Of a stretch of 64,000 bases of DNA, positions 54,420-62,195 are shown piece by piece. The translations under genes and the position numbers were made by a program. The stretch comes from Deltaproteobacteria bacterium Ga0077539. Its GTDB lineage: Bacteria > Myxococcota_A > Polyangia > Polyangiales > Ga0077539. How positions within the stretch are numbered: the stretch's first letter is position 1; every line of letters begins with the position of its first letter. The DNA lies in contig LNEO01000108.1 of NCBI GenBank assembly GCA_001465015.1, forward strand, positions 1-64,000, in the 5' to 3' direction. Under the pieces are notes generated by a model. The model was not told the origin of the DNA. It saw only the letters and a program-made list of their open reading frames with translations, and did not search any database.

Positions 54420-56684
54420 ATGTCAGAGAGAGTCAGGATCACGGGGCGACTGATGGGCGACGACGGGGCGCTGCTCTGGCTGCAGGGTCGCGACGACAAC
54501 CCCGGTTCGCTCGAGCTGGTCGCGTCCGACGGCGAGCGATTTCGCTTGGGAAACATCCAGCGCGCGAAGAAGCACGGCGCCGCGCGGCTCGAGGGAGAAG
54601 AGCGCTTTGTGTTGCGCGGCGGGGACGTGGTCCGAGTCGAAGGGACGCTCCTCGAGTCCTCGAACGACGCGCGCGAGGTGCGCGTCAAGGGCATCGCGAT
54701 GCCGGGATTCTCGCTGAGCGGATCGCCAGAAGAGCGCCCGCCCGAGGCCAAGAAGCGACGCAACGCGCCCGCGTCCAAAGCCATCGGAGCGAACAAAGAG
54801 CGCACGCCGCGCGGCGAGGTCCGCGTGCTCGTGGGCAAGGCTCGCGCGTTGGGACGAAGCGAGAGCGCAGAGCGAGCGGTGCTCTACGGCGAGCTCACCA
54901 TGACCGCGGGCGAAGAGACCGCGCGAGAGACACGAGACGCCGGGACGATCGAGCTCGTCGCAGAGGACGGTGTCCGCTATCGCATCGAAGCGATCGGCAG
55001 CGCGGATCGAGTCGGAATGGTCTCGCTCGAGGGAGCGTACGGAGAGCTCGTATCTCAGCCAGCCGCGCGGCTGTTCGCGCGCAAAGCTCCGGGCGATCAC
55101 GTGGCGGTGACGATCCAGGGCTTCGCGGTCTGCGACGGCGACACGATCGGGATCGAAGCCGAGCTGCTGCCGGACGTGCGCTTCGACGGCGGCGCGGAAG
55201 GATCTGGCGATTTTCGCAGCGCGCCGCGCGCGGCGACGGTGTCCGCGAGAGCGATCCGCGTGTCCATCGAGCAAGACCCGGCAGAGAGCCTTCGCCCGAG
55301 CGCGACGTCGAAGAGCGCCAAGGCGAAGCGAGAGACCCCACCGGCCGCGCGACCAGAGGCGCGCGTTCGCTATCCGCTCGAGAGGTCTACCCTCGTGTAC
55401 GCGTCGCTGGGCGTGCTGCTCTTCTTCGGTTCGATCGCCGCGGGGCTGGTGCTCCCGATGGAGTCCAACCGCGCTGCGCTGATCCCGCTGTCGTCGATGG
55501 GGACAGGCTTCTTGCTCGTCGCGCTCAACCGCTGGCTGCGAGCCCAGCGGCACGCTTCCTTCGTCACGCTCGCCGGTCGCGGCGAGCGAAAGAGCGAGCG
55601 GAGCGCGGTGTGGGGCTACCGCGTCGACGCGATCTTGCTCGGGATCTATGCGTTTGGAGCGGTCGTGACGGGGCTCGAACCCGCGCCGCGCTACGTCACC
55701 AACACGGCGCTCGCGCTCGTCGCTCTCTCTCTCTTGCACGCGTTGTTGCTCGCCCTTCAAGAGCGCGCGTTTCGTCGCTTCGCTTCTCGCGTGCTGTCGA
55801 TCGACGCGACCGATCCTCGCAGCGGAAAGCAAACGTTCTTCGAGGGGACCGCGCGCGGCCCCAGCGCGCCGCTCGACCGCCTCGTCGAGTTCTATACCTC
55901 CATCGAGGTCACCTACACGACGCTCAAGGACGGCTCGCAGCGCGAAAACCAATGGCACGTCGTGACCGATCGGCAGACCACGCGCGCTCGGAGCTTCGAC
56001 GTCGAGACCGCCAACGGCTCGATCAGAGTGGATCCCACCAAGGCGCAAGTCGCGTTTGCGTCACGCGAGTGGATCGAGGATCCGATCGTGTCGTCCTACA
56101 AAGAAGCGCTGCGTGAAGGCTCGCCGGTGTGCGTGGTCGCGCGCTGCGAGAGCGAGGGCGGCGCGCTGAGCGCTCGCGCTGGCGGCGACGAGTCGATGTT
56201 CCTGTGGGCGGGCTCTCGCAGCGAGCTCGTCGCGGCGCTTTGGGCGGCGCGGGCGCGCGTCGCGCTGCTCGTCGCGACGGGGCTCTTGCCTGCGGCGCTG
56301 GGGTTGGCGCTGTTTCCGCATGCGGCGCGCTATCGTGCCACGGGCGTGGTGACGAGCAGCTCGCTCGCGGGAGTTTCCACTGGTGATCGCTGCACGCTCA
56401 GCGTCCTCGCGTACCACTATCACCGCAGGCCGCGCTGCACGGTGCGCCTTCAGTGCGGCGGGCGCGCGCTGTACGGCGGCTACGGAATGGGCCAGATGGA
56501 CTGCGCCTTCGGGACATCACCGCGATCGACGGTCGTGAGCGGCGAAGATAGCTCGCCGTGGGACGGCGACGACGCGCTGCGCTTCGATCTGAGCGCTCGA
56601 TCGGTCACGCACGAGTCCGCGACGAACGGCGCGGCGACGATGATCTCGCTCGACCCAGCGCGGCCTGCGATCGCGCTGTGGTAG
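54420..56684 (+). CDS. Large membrane protein with GIDE-like domain
   Basis: This 754-residue protein is of unknown family. Residues 1-320 form two soluble modules (LQGRDDNPGSLELVASDGERFRLG, and GTIELVAEDGVRYRIEAIG) linked by charged, disordered stretches. About five membrane helices lie between residues 320 and 460 (STLVYASLGVLLFFGSIAAGLVL and others). A following domain (about 480-580) with FFEGTARGPSAPL, HVVTDRQTTRARSF and SIRVDPTKAQ resembles the GIDE domain of the gene at 6908. One more helix lies near residue 620. It is followed 36 bases downstream by a second membrane protein gene. ATG 54420 was preferred over an upstream GTG. Confidence 0.72.
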   Translation: MSERVRITGRLMGDDGALLWLQGRDDNPGSLELVASDGERFRLGNIQRAKKHGAARLEGEERFVLRGGDVVRVEGTLLESSNDAREVRVKGIAMPGFSLSGSPEERPPEAKKRRNAPASKAIGANKERTPRGEVRVLVGKARALGRSESAERAVLYGELTMTAGEETARETRDAGTIELVAEDGVRYRIEAIGSADRVGMVSLEGAYGELVSQPAARLFARKAPGDHVAVTIQGFAVCDGDTIGIEAELLPDVRFDGGAEGSGDFRSAPRAATVSARAIRVSIEQDPAESLRPSATSKSAKAKRETPPAARPEARVRYPLERSTLVYASLGVLLFFGSIAAGLVLPMESNRAALIPLSSMGTGFLLVALNRWLRAQRHASFVTLAGRGERKSERSAVWGYRVDAILLGIYAFGAVVTGLEPAPRYVTNTALALVALSLLHALLLALQERAFRRFASRVLSIDATDPRSGKQTFFEGTARGPSAPLDRLVEFYTSIEVTYTTLKDGSQRENQWHVVTDRQTTRARSFDVETANGSIRVDPTKAQVAFASREWIEDPIVSSYKEALREGSPVCVVARCESEGGALSARAGGDESMFLWAGSRSELVAALWAARARVALLVATGLLPAALGLALFPHAARYRATGVVTSSSLAGVSTGDRCTLSVLAYHYHRRPRCTVRLQCGGRALYGGYGMGQMDCAFGTSPRSTVVSGEDSSPWDGDDALRFDLSARSVTHESATNGAATMISLDPARPAIALW

Positions 56685-56720
56685 ACGCTCGATTCGCAGG
56701 TCGAGCGCAGCAGAGGGGTC

Positions 56721-57893
56721 ATGAACGATCGAAGAAAGATCCGCTGGAGCGCGGCCGGGTTGATTGTGTGTGCTGTTTCGTGCGCCCACGACATCGTCCC
56801 AGGCAGCTTCGTCGACGCCCGTCCCGCGGCGCCGCTCTCGATCGCTCCCAACGCCAGCGAGCTCGCGGCCGCGCGGCAGATCGACGCTGCACGTGCAGAT
56901 TCCCTTGGATTCCTGAGCTGGCCCGCGCTCTGCGTCGCGCCGTGGCTCGCGCTGCTCGGCGCGGCGTCGATGGATCGGGCGCGGCTTCGGCGGGGCTACG
57001 ACGCGGTCGTTCGCGAAGGTCCGATCCTCCCCGGACGACGCGCGCTCGAGGGGAGCGTCGAGCCGATCGACGAGGCGGTTCCATTGCGAATCGTGCTTGC
57101 AGAAGATCTTCGGTCGGTGTCGAGCGCGACGACGAGCGCGTTCTTTCTTCGGCTCGCGACCGGCGAGCGGGTGCGAGTGGACTGCTCCAAGCCCATCGAG
57201 CTGCGGCTGCCTTCGTTCTCGTCGAACGACGTGCAGGAGGAGTTCGACCTCGACGTTCGCATCGTGACCGGCATGCGCGTCGCCGTCGAGGGCATCGTCA
57301 AGGGCGAGGGCTCGCGAGCGACGAGCGGGCCATATCGCGAGGGCAAGAGCAGCGAGATCGTCGCGGCCGAAGGCGCGCCGCTGGTGATCACCGAAGGCGG
57401 CGCGACGCCGCTCCACCGCGCTCGAATCGACGCAGCGTGGCGAGGAATCGCGCTCGCCCTCGTCGGCCTCGTGACCTTCGCGGTGATCGTCCCGTTCGAG
57501 TCGCTCTCGTTACGATGGACGGGCGTTTCGCAGTGGGGCGCGATCATCGCTCACCGTTCGACGCAAACGAACATCGCGGCCACGCAGTCCACGGCGGCGC
57601 CGAGCGTCGCGACCGTCGCAAACTACGCGCTTCGCGTCCGTGTCGACGATCGCGTGATCGACGATGACGTGCCAGGCGAGGTCCAAGAGTGCGCGCGCGA
57701 GGGACTGTGCACGCGCGTTCCGGTCGTGCTCTCGACGTACGGTCCTCCACGAGCGCGCGTGGCGACGCGCCCATTCTTCGAGTTCGACATGGCCCTGATG
57801 AGCCTCGGGGGTTGGCTCCTCGCGACGCTGGTCTACGCAGGGATTCGCCGCGAACGCTGCTGCTTCGTGGTCCAGATCGACCCCGCACGCTGA
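56721..57893 (+). CDS. Membrane protein of unknown function
   Basis: The 390-residue protein starts with a lipoprotein- or signal-like segment (GLIVCAVSCAH, with Cys near residue 21). It has further hydrophobic helices at about residues 67-83, 240-260 and 355-372. A central region (LRIVLAEDLRSVSSATTSAFFLRLATGERVRVD) with GKSSEIVAAEG resembles the GIDE-like modules of the preceding gene. It is 36 bases downstream and is probably co-transcribed. No motif gives a function. Confidence 0.7.
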   Translation: MNDRRKIRWSAAGLIVCAVSCAHDIVPGSFVDARPAAPLSIAPNASELAAARQIDAARADSLGFLSWPALCVAPWLALLGAASMDRARLRRGYDAVVREGPILPGRRALEGSVEPIDEAVPLRIVLAEDLRSVSSATTSAFFLRLATGERVRVDCSKPIELRLPSFSSNDVQEEFDLDVRIVTGMRVAVEGIVKGEGSRATSGPYREGKSSEIVAAEGAPLVITEGGATPLHRARIDAAWRGIALALVGLVTFAVIVPFESLSLRWTGVSQWGAIIAHRSTQTNIAATQSTAAPSVATVANYALRVRVDDRVIDDDVPGEVQECAREGLCTRVPVVLSTYGPPRARVATRPFFEFDMALMSLGGWLLATLVYAGIRRERCCFVVQIDPAR

Positions 57894-58008
57894 CCGATGC
57901 GAAACAAAACGAAGATCCGAGCCAGTCGAGCGCGGGTCTATCGCAGGTCGATCACGATCCGCGACGCGGCGATCCCTGGTGCCCCGAGCGCGGCGCTCTT
58001 CGCGCACG

Positions 58009-58025
58009 CGGCAGCTAAGCTGCCG
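58009..58025. terminator. Hairpin, possible terminator
   Basis: CGGCAGC and GCTGCCG form a perfect 7-bp stem with a TAA loop. There is no run of T after it, so intrinsic termination is uncertain; it may end the preceding two-gene transcript or be a regulatory structure. Confidence 0.35.
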
Positions 58026-58198
58026 GGCTGAAGCGGGCGACGTGCCTTCCGCCGCGTTGACCATGCGACAGAATCAAGAAGAGACCAACGCTCAGCCGTT
58101 GGCTCTCGGCCGTCGCTCGCTGCACGTTGTTGTCGGCCCGTCGCTCTGTAGTCCCGCCTTTGGCGGAGACGTCGTCGCGCTCTTGCGCGACCCCATGC

Positions 58199-58255
58199 GC
58201 GGGAGTCTCTGCTCCCGCGCCGCTGCTCCCGCTGCGGGAGTCTCTGCTCCCGCGC
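58199..58255. repeat. Two identical 22-base palindromic repeats
   Basis: The same 22-base sequence occurs at 58199-58220 and 58234-58255, 35 bases apart start to start, without a mismatch. Each copy is itself a hairpin: GCGGGAG pairs with CTCCCGC around a 6-base loop. The spacer also contains CTCCCGC. They could be protein-binding sites, RNA structures or a duplicated element (REP-like). Confidence 0.85.
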
Positions 58256-58332
58256 TGCCCGTTCGCGCCTGCTGGAGAATCTCTGGCGATTCGAGGCCCT
58301 TGGACACCTGCTACGCTGCGGCGCAGGCAGCG

Positions 58333-58995
58333 ATGGCGTACACGATCAAAGAGCTCTTCTTCACGCTTCAGGGCGAAGGAGCGCAGTCGGGGCGGGCATC
58401 GGTGTTCTTGCGATTCACCGGGTGCAACCTCTGGTCGGGGCGTGAAGAAGATCGCGAGAAGGGAGCAGGCGGCTGCGCGCGCTGGTGCGACACGGATTTC
58501 GTCGGGACCAACGGCGTGAACGGTGGTCGCTACGAAGACGCTACCGCCCTCGCCAGCGCAGCGAGAGCGCTGTGGGATCGCTCGGTGCGCGAGGGGCGCG
58601 GCGCGCGACCGTACGTCGTGTGCACCGGCGGAGAGCCGGCGCTGCAGCTCGACGACGCGCTCGTCGCGGCCCTTCACGCACACGAATTCGAGATCGCCGT
58701 CGAGACCAACGGAACGCGCGCGCTTCCCGCGGCCATCGACTGGGTGTGCGTGAGCCCGAAGGCCGGAGCAAAGATCGTCGTCGAGCGCGGCGACGAGCTC
58801 AAATTGGTCTACCCCCAGGGCACCGAGGACACCGAGCCCGAGCGGTTCGAGCACCTCTCGTTTCGGCACTGGTTCGTGCAGCCGATGGACGGTCGAGCGC
58901 AGAAAGAGAGCACCCTCGCGTGCGTCGAGCTCTGCCGCGCTCGGCCTCGGTGGCGGCTGTCGGTGCAGACGCACAAGCTGGTGGGGATCCCGTAG
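58333..58995 (+). CDS. queE: 7-carboxy-7-deazaguanine synthase, QueE (radical SAM)
   Basis: QueE turns 6-carboxytetrahydropterin into 7-carboxy-7-deazaguanine, a step in queuosine and in 7-deazaguanine DNA modification. The 220-residue sequence has [42 protein letters not shown] and [10 protein letters not shown], all QueE marks. The cluster cysteines are C31, C48 and C52, so the spacing is CX16CX3C. This differs from canonical CX3CX2C and from the CX14CX2C reported for Burkholderia QueE, of which it looks like a further variant. I chose ATG 58333 because it starts the family sequence directly. queD follows 103 bases downstream. Confidence 0.92.
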   Translation: MAYTIKELFFTLQGEGAQSGRASVFLRFTGCNLWSGREEDREKGAGGCARWCDTDFVGTNGVNGGRYEDATALASAARALWDRSVREGRGARPYVVCTGGEPALQLDDALVAALHAHEFEIAVETNGTRALPAAIDWVCVSPKAGAKIVVERGDELKLVYPQGTEDTEPERFEHLSFRHWFVQPMDGRAQKESTLACVELCRARPRWRLSVQTHKLVGIP

Positions 58996-59098
58996 CGCGC
59001 GCAGAAATCGTTGTTATTGCAGCGGCGGTTCGCGCTACATCAGCGCCTTCTCGAGGCGGCCGCAGACTGTGCTTCTGCGCGCGGCGACGGAGCGAGTC

Positions 59099-59461
59099 AT
59101 GGTCACTGAGATCTTCAAAGAGTTCACGTTCGAGTCGGCGCATCGGCTGCCGAACGTTCCTGCGGGGCACAAGTGCGCGAGGTTGCACGGGCACTCGTAT
59201 CGGGTCGAGGTGCACGTGCGCGGCGAGGTCGACGCGACGCTCGGCTGGGTCGTGGACTTCGCGACGCTCAAGGACGCGTTCGAGCCGCTGCGACAGAGGC
59301 TCGACCACTACTACTTGAACGAGATCGATGGCCTCGATAACCCGACCAGCGAGAACCTCGCGCGCTGGATCTGGCAGCGATTGAAGCCGGCGCTCCCGCT
59401 CTTGTCGAAGGTGGTGGTCCGCGAGACGTGCACCTCGGGCTGCGTGTATCAGGGCGAGTGA
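59099..59461 (+). CDS. queD: 6-carboxytetrahydropterin synthase, QueD
   Basis: QueD converts dihydroneopterin triphosphate to 6-carboxytetrahydropterin, the substrate of QueE. The 120-residue protein shows the zinc ligands H15 (FESAHRLP), H30 and H32 ([10 protein letters not shown]), the catalytic C26 ([10 protein letters not shown]) and ETCTSGC near the C-terminus in place of the family Glu-x-Thr segment. Length and start (ATG 59099, GGAG 59089-59092) are standard. The neighbouring downstream gene is the capsid-like gene. queC and folE are not in the window. Confidence 0.93.
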   Translation: MVTEIFKEFTFESAHRLPNVPAGHKCARLHGHSYRVEVHVRGEVDATLGWVVDFATLKDAFEPLRQRLDHYYLNEIDGLDNPTSENLARWIWQRLKPALPLLSKVVVRETCTSGCVYQGE

Positions 59462-59576
59462 GGGACTGCGCACCGACAGACAGCGTTCGGCTGCGCACCA
59501 AGCGGCATCGCCGAGTGCGGCAAACGCTGCGACAAGACTCGACACGGGCGCGAGGTCGCGCTCGAGGAGGTCTGTC

Positions 59577-60578
59577 ATGGCAACGGCAATCACAGGGCTT
59601 CGACGCGCGCCGTCGAGCGCCGGAGAAGGCACCACGTTCGACGGCTCGAGGGCGCAGTTTCGAGTCGGAGGGGCGAACAAAGTCAGCGAGCTTCTTCATG
59701 CGCTGTCGTTCGTGAAGGCGTCCCCTGCGCTGGGGACCGGCCCATCGAGCACAGCGCTACCCTTCGTTCTCGGCACGACCATTCAGCGATTGCTCGACCC
59801 GCCGAGCCAACCGCCAGCGTACAACAACCTGTTTCCGCCGACGACCACGGTGGGCGCGGCGCTCGACTCCAACGCGTTTTCGATGGCGCGTATCGCGATG
59901 CTCACGGAAACGCTGAAGATCGACTCGGCTGTGACTCCGATGGGCACCGCGCAGAACCCGAGCGACTGGCTCGTGCAGTCTGCGGCGTTCTCCGTTGTCC
60001 GCGCGCTGGACTATGCGATCGCACAAGGGACTGGCGGCGAGACGCCCGTTCCGTACTTTCCAGGGCTCAGCGCGCTCTCGGCCGGCCGGTCCTCTACCGA
60101 AGGAGCGTTGGGTTCGACCTTCGAGCGCGCGGTCCGAAACCTTATCGTCCAGATCACTCCGAATGGCGGTGGTGCTGGCGAGGGAGTGCACTGCTTGATC
60201 GGCGGCCCAACGGTGCTCCGCATGCTCATGGCCACCAACACTGGCCAAAGCGGAACGAGCGGCTGGCGCACCGACCCGCGCACCGGTCTGCTCGTGTACC
60301 ACTACATGGGGATTCCGTTCTATCGAACCGAGGTGCCGGTCAGCGGGGACCCAACGGCGACCAGCCTGTACGCCGCCAACCTGGGCGAGACTGGGCTGCA
60401 GCTCGTCCACGCGTACGGCACGGCCGAGTCGTTTGGGCTCGAGGCCGATGAGCTTCCGATCACGGCGAGCACCGCGTCGCGCGCCTACACCGTGCACGGC
60501 GCGTGGGCGCTGCAGCTCTGGGAGAGAGAGGCCATCTACGAGATGAAAGAAATCGTGGTCACCGCGAGCAACGTGTGA
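59577..60578 (+). CDS. HK97-fold major-capsid-like shell protein (candidate)
   Basis: The 333-residue protein follows the layout of HK97-fold phage major capsid proteins: a short N-terminal arm, a central SDAQ-like stretch (LKIDSAVTPMGTAQNPSDWL), the segment VVRALDYAIAQGTGG then PVPYFPGLSAL (like ALINGDG then FxGL), a helix leading to LIGGPTVLRML, then GIPFYRTEVP and TSLYAANLGE with GLQLVHAYGTAESFGLEADE, and a closing YTVHGAWALQLWEREAIYEMKEI. This pattern match is by eye. It has no signal peptide. A strong Shine-Dalgarno (GAGGAGG, 59564-59570) suggests high expression. There is no protease, portal or terminase gene beside it. It could be a prophage remnant, a domesticated capsid or an encapsulin-like compartment. 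Confidence 0.6.
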   Translation: MATAITGLRRAPSSAGEGTTFDGSRAQFRVGGANKVSELLHALSFVKASPALGTGPSSTALPFVLGTTIQRLLDPPSQPPAYNNLFPPTTTVGAALDSNAFSMARIAMLTETLKIDSAVTPMGTAQNPSDWLVQSAAFSVVRALDYAIAQGTGGETPVPYFPGLSALSAGRSSTEGALGSTFERAVRNLIVQITPNGGGAGEGVHCLIGGPTVLRMLMATNTGQSGTSGWRTDPRTGLLVYHYMGIPFYRTEVPVSGDPTATSLYAANLGETGLQLVHAYGTAESFGLEADELPITASTASRAYTVHGAWALQLWEREAIYEMKEIVVTASNV

Positions 60579-60655
60579 GCGCGGCGACAACAAGCTCGCT
60601 TCGAGGAACGTCTCACACGGCACGACGAAACAACCAGCGCATGCACGAGGACATC

Positions 60656-61030
60656 ATGTCGAACCAGTCGGATCAGCAGTCTACGGTGATCACGCTCCGA
60701 ATTGTGGCAGATGACGGCGGCGAGCGAGCGATCGAACAGGTGCGAAAGCTGCTCGGAAACGTGCTGACCACCGAGCAGCTGCGACGCTTTCAGAAGCTGA
60801 GCGGTCCGCTACACGAGCTACTTCGCAAGGATCCGTCGCTGCTCGAGCGGCTGAGTCGCGACGGCTTCGCAGCGCTCGCCAATGCGGCGCTCGCGGTCGA
60901 CCGAGACATCTTGCAAGCGGCCGATCGAGCACGGCAAGAAGCGCGAGACGACGCGCCGTTTGGCGAGGCGCCGGCCACCGTGCGCATCGAGTTCGACGAC
61001 ACAGACTCGCCCAATCGAAAGACCGGTTGA
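60656..61030 (+). CDS. Small helical protein following the capsid-like gene
   Basis: The 124-residue protein (ATG 60656; an ATG at 60641 is also possible) has AGGA a few bases upstream. After a beta-strand-like start (STVITLRIVADDGGE) it is mainly charged alpha-helix (RAIEQVRKLLGNVL, TTEQLRRFQKL, LHELLRKDPSLLERLSRDGFAALANAALAVDRDILQAADRARQEA) and ends with an acidic tail (RIEFDDTDSPN). It lies 77 bases after the capsid-like stop on the same strand. A scaffold, decoration or cargo protein would fit the position, but no homology is recognised. It has no known encapsulin targeting peptide (LTVGSLR type). Confidence 0.7.
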   Translation: MSNQSDQQSTVITLRIVADDGGERAIEQVRKLLGNVLTTEQLRRFQKLSGPLHELLRKDPSLLERLSRDGFAALANAALAVDRDILQAADRARQEARDDAPFGEAPATVRIEFDDTDSPNRKTG

Positions 61031-61031
61031 G

Positions 61032-62099
61032 TCAAAAGGCAACGCGAACAAGCTCGGCCGATTCCGTGGTACGGCCGTCGCCGAGAGAGCCGCCAAGTGC
61101 AACTCCACAGCACGATACACTGTGGTCCGCGAACAACAAACAAAGACTCGATGAGGTTGCAGAGAGACCACGGACGTGACGGATACCAGGCACAACCCGA
61201 GGAGGATTTGGCTCGCGCGGGATGGCGTCCGGCGGCGCAAGGCAGTCACCTGGTCCGACCATTCCCGCGCGCGAAAGCGTGCCGTCCCGATGCAGCATCA
61301 CGAAGAGATGGTGAAACGGGCTGAGCGCAACGACATCACGAACACCAGGGATTCTGACGAACTCACGGACGAACTGACCGTCGGCTGGAAGTCCGTTCGA
61401 ACCGAAGTTGTGCCCTGTGCAGGCAACTTCTCCCTGATCGGACAGGATGCAATGCTCCCAAATATTCACCGCTCGAAACGGAGCGTCCACTCGGCGGGCA
61501 GTCAAGTTGTCCGGCGCGCTCCATGCATACACGTTTCCGTCTTCGCCAATTCCGTGCGCAGCACCAAGGGCTCGAAACGGTACTGTCGACGTCACCCGAC
61601 CACCGTTCACGAAACTGCGGACGATCGCGACTCCATCGACTGTCAGCCATCCTCCATTCGCCGTGCCCCAAGTGTGAGCGAGATCGCGCAATGGAGGAAA
61701 ATCGGCCCGTCGATCTCCAGGAGGTGGAGAGCCGGCCTCGGTAATTCGAAATACCTCTCCAGTTTCAGTCAAGTACTCGATTTCGTCTTCGCTTCCGCAG
61801 AGAGCAACGACACTTCGCACGCCAGGAACAACCGTTGGTCGCAACGGATGACGCAGCGAAGGAATGGCCGAGGCACCCCACATCCGCAGCGAACCATCGG
61901 ACATCACGGCAAAGTGCGCCTCGACGTGCCCCATGATACGAATTGGAACGACGCGACCCGTTGTATCTTCAACGGCGTCGTGCGCCGCGACGTCAGCCAT
62001 CACTTGTTGATGTCCTTCGCTCAACTCTGTTCGTGCACCGCATCGAATCGCGGCCAGCGAAATCAAGCCAGTCATAGCGATAATCCGCGATTGGTTCAT
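61032..62099 (-). CDS. RCC1-repeat lipoprotein
   Basis: This 355-residue protein is on the minus strand, tail to tail with the small gene (1 base apart). Its signal peptide (MTGLISLAAIRC) ends with a Cys near residue 20, so it may be a lipoprotein. The body has RCC1-like repeats: HFAVMSDGSLRMWGASAI, GIGEDGNVYAWSAPDN, CILSDQGEVACTGHNFGSN and LCLLFADHSVSCCGVALGGSLGDG, the last being a typical RCC1 blade end. Such myxobacterial RCC1 lipoproteins are common. Base composition is less GC-rich than in the left part of the window. ATG 62099 was preferred over one 36 bases upstream. Confidence 0.8.
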   Translation of the reverse strand: MNQSRIIAMTGLISLAAIRCGARTELSEGHQQVMADVAAHDAVEDTTGRVVPIRIMGHVEAHFAVMSDGSLRMWGASAIPSLRHPLRPTVVPGVRSVVALCGSEDEIEYLTETGEVFRITEAGSPPPGDRRADFPPLRDLAHTWGTANGGWLTVDGVAIVRSFVNGGRVTSTVPFRALGAAHGIGEDGNVYAWSAPDNLTARRVDAPFRAVNIWEHCILSDQGEVACTGHNFGSNGLPADGQFVREFVRIPGVRDVVALSPFHHLFVMLHRDGTLSRAGMVGPGDCLAPPDAIPREPNPPRVVPGIRHVRGLSATSSSLCLLFADHSVSCCGVALGGSLGDGRTTESAELVRVAF

Positions 62100-62195
62100 C
62101 GAATACCGTCTAGCAGCGCGAGCAAACCGCGTCAAGTCGGCCTCCTTTGCGACTCATGTAGTCTCCGCAGCAAACCGAAACCACAGGAGTAAGTC

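Larger units (their letters stand above)
57894..58332. other. 439-base intergenic region upstream of queE
   Basis: I see no supported gene here; in-frame upstream extensions of queE are Arg/Ala-rich and start without a Shine-Dalgarno. The region holds a 7-bp hairpin (58009-58025) and two identical palindromic repeats (58199-58220 and 58234-58255). I found no preQ1 or other riboswitch pattern, although a riboswitch would be plausible before queE. I could not pin down a promoter. Confidence 0.6.

Noticed and set aside
57979..58332. An N-terminal extension of QueE
   Set aside because: It would add 118 residues that are not part of the family, cross the palindromic repeats and lack a Shine-Dalgarno. 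The family N-terminus begins at ATG 58333.
57894..58332. A preQ1 riboswitch before queE
   Set aside because: I looked for the short hairpin with a C-rich loop and A-rich tail and did not find it. The hairpins seen are GC-rich repeats.
59577..60578. Encapsulin of the EncA type
   Set aside because: The sequence does not show the EncA N-terminus or its motifs. Resemblance is to phage major capsid proteins, so the call stays generic HK97-fold.
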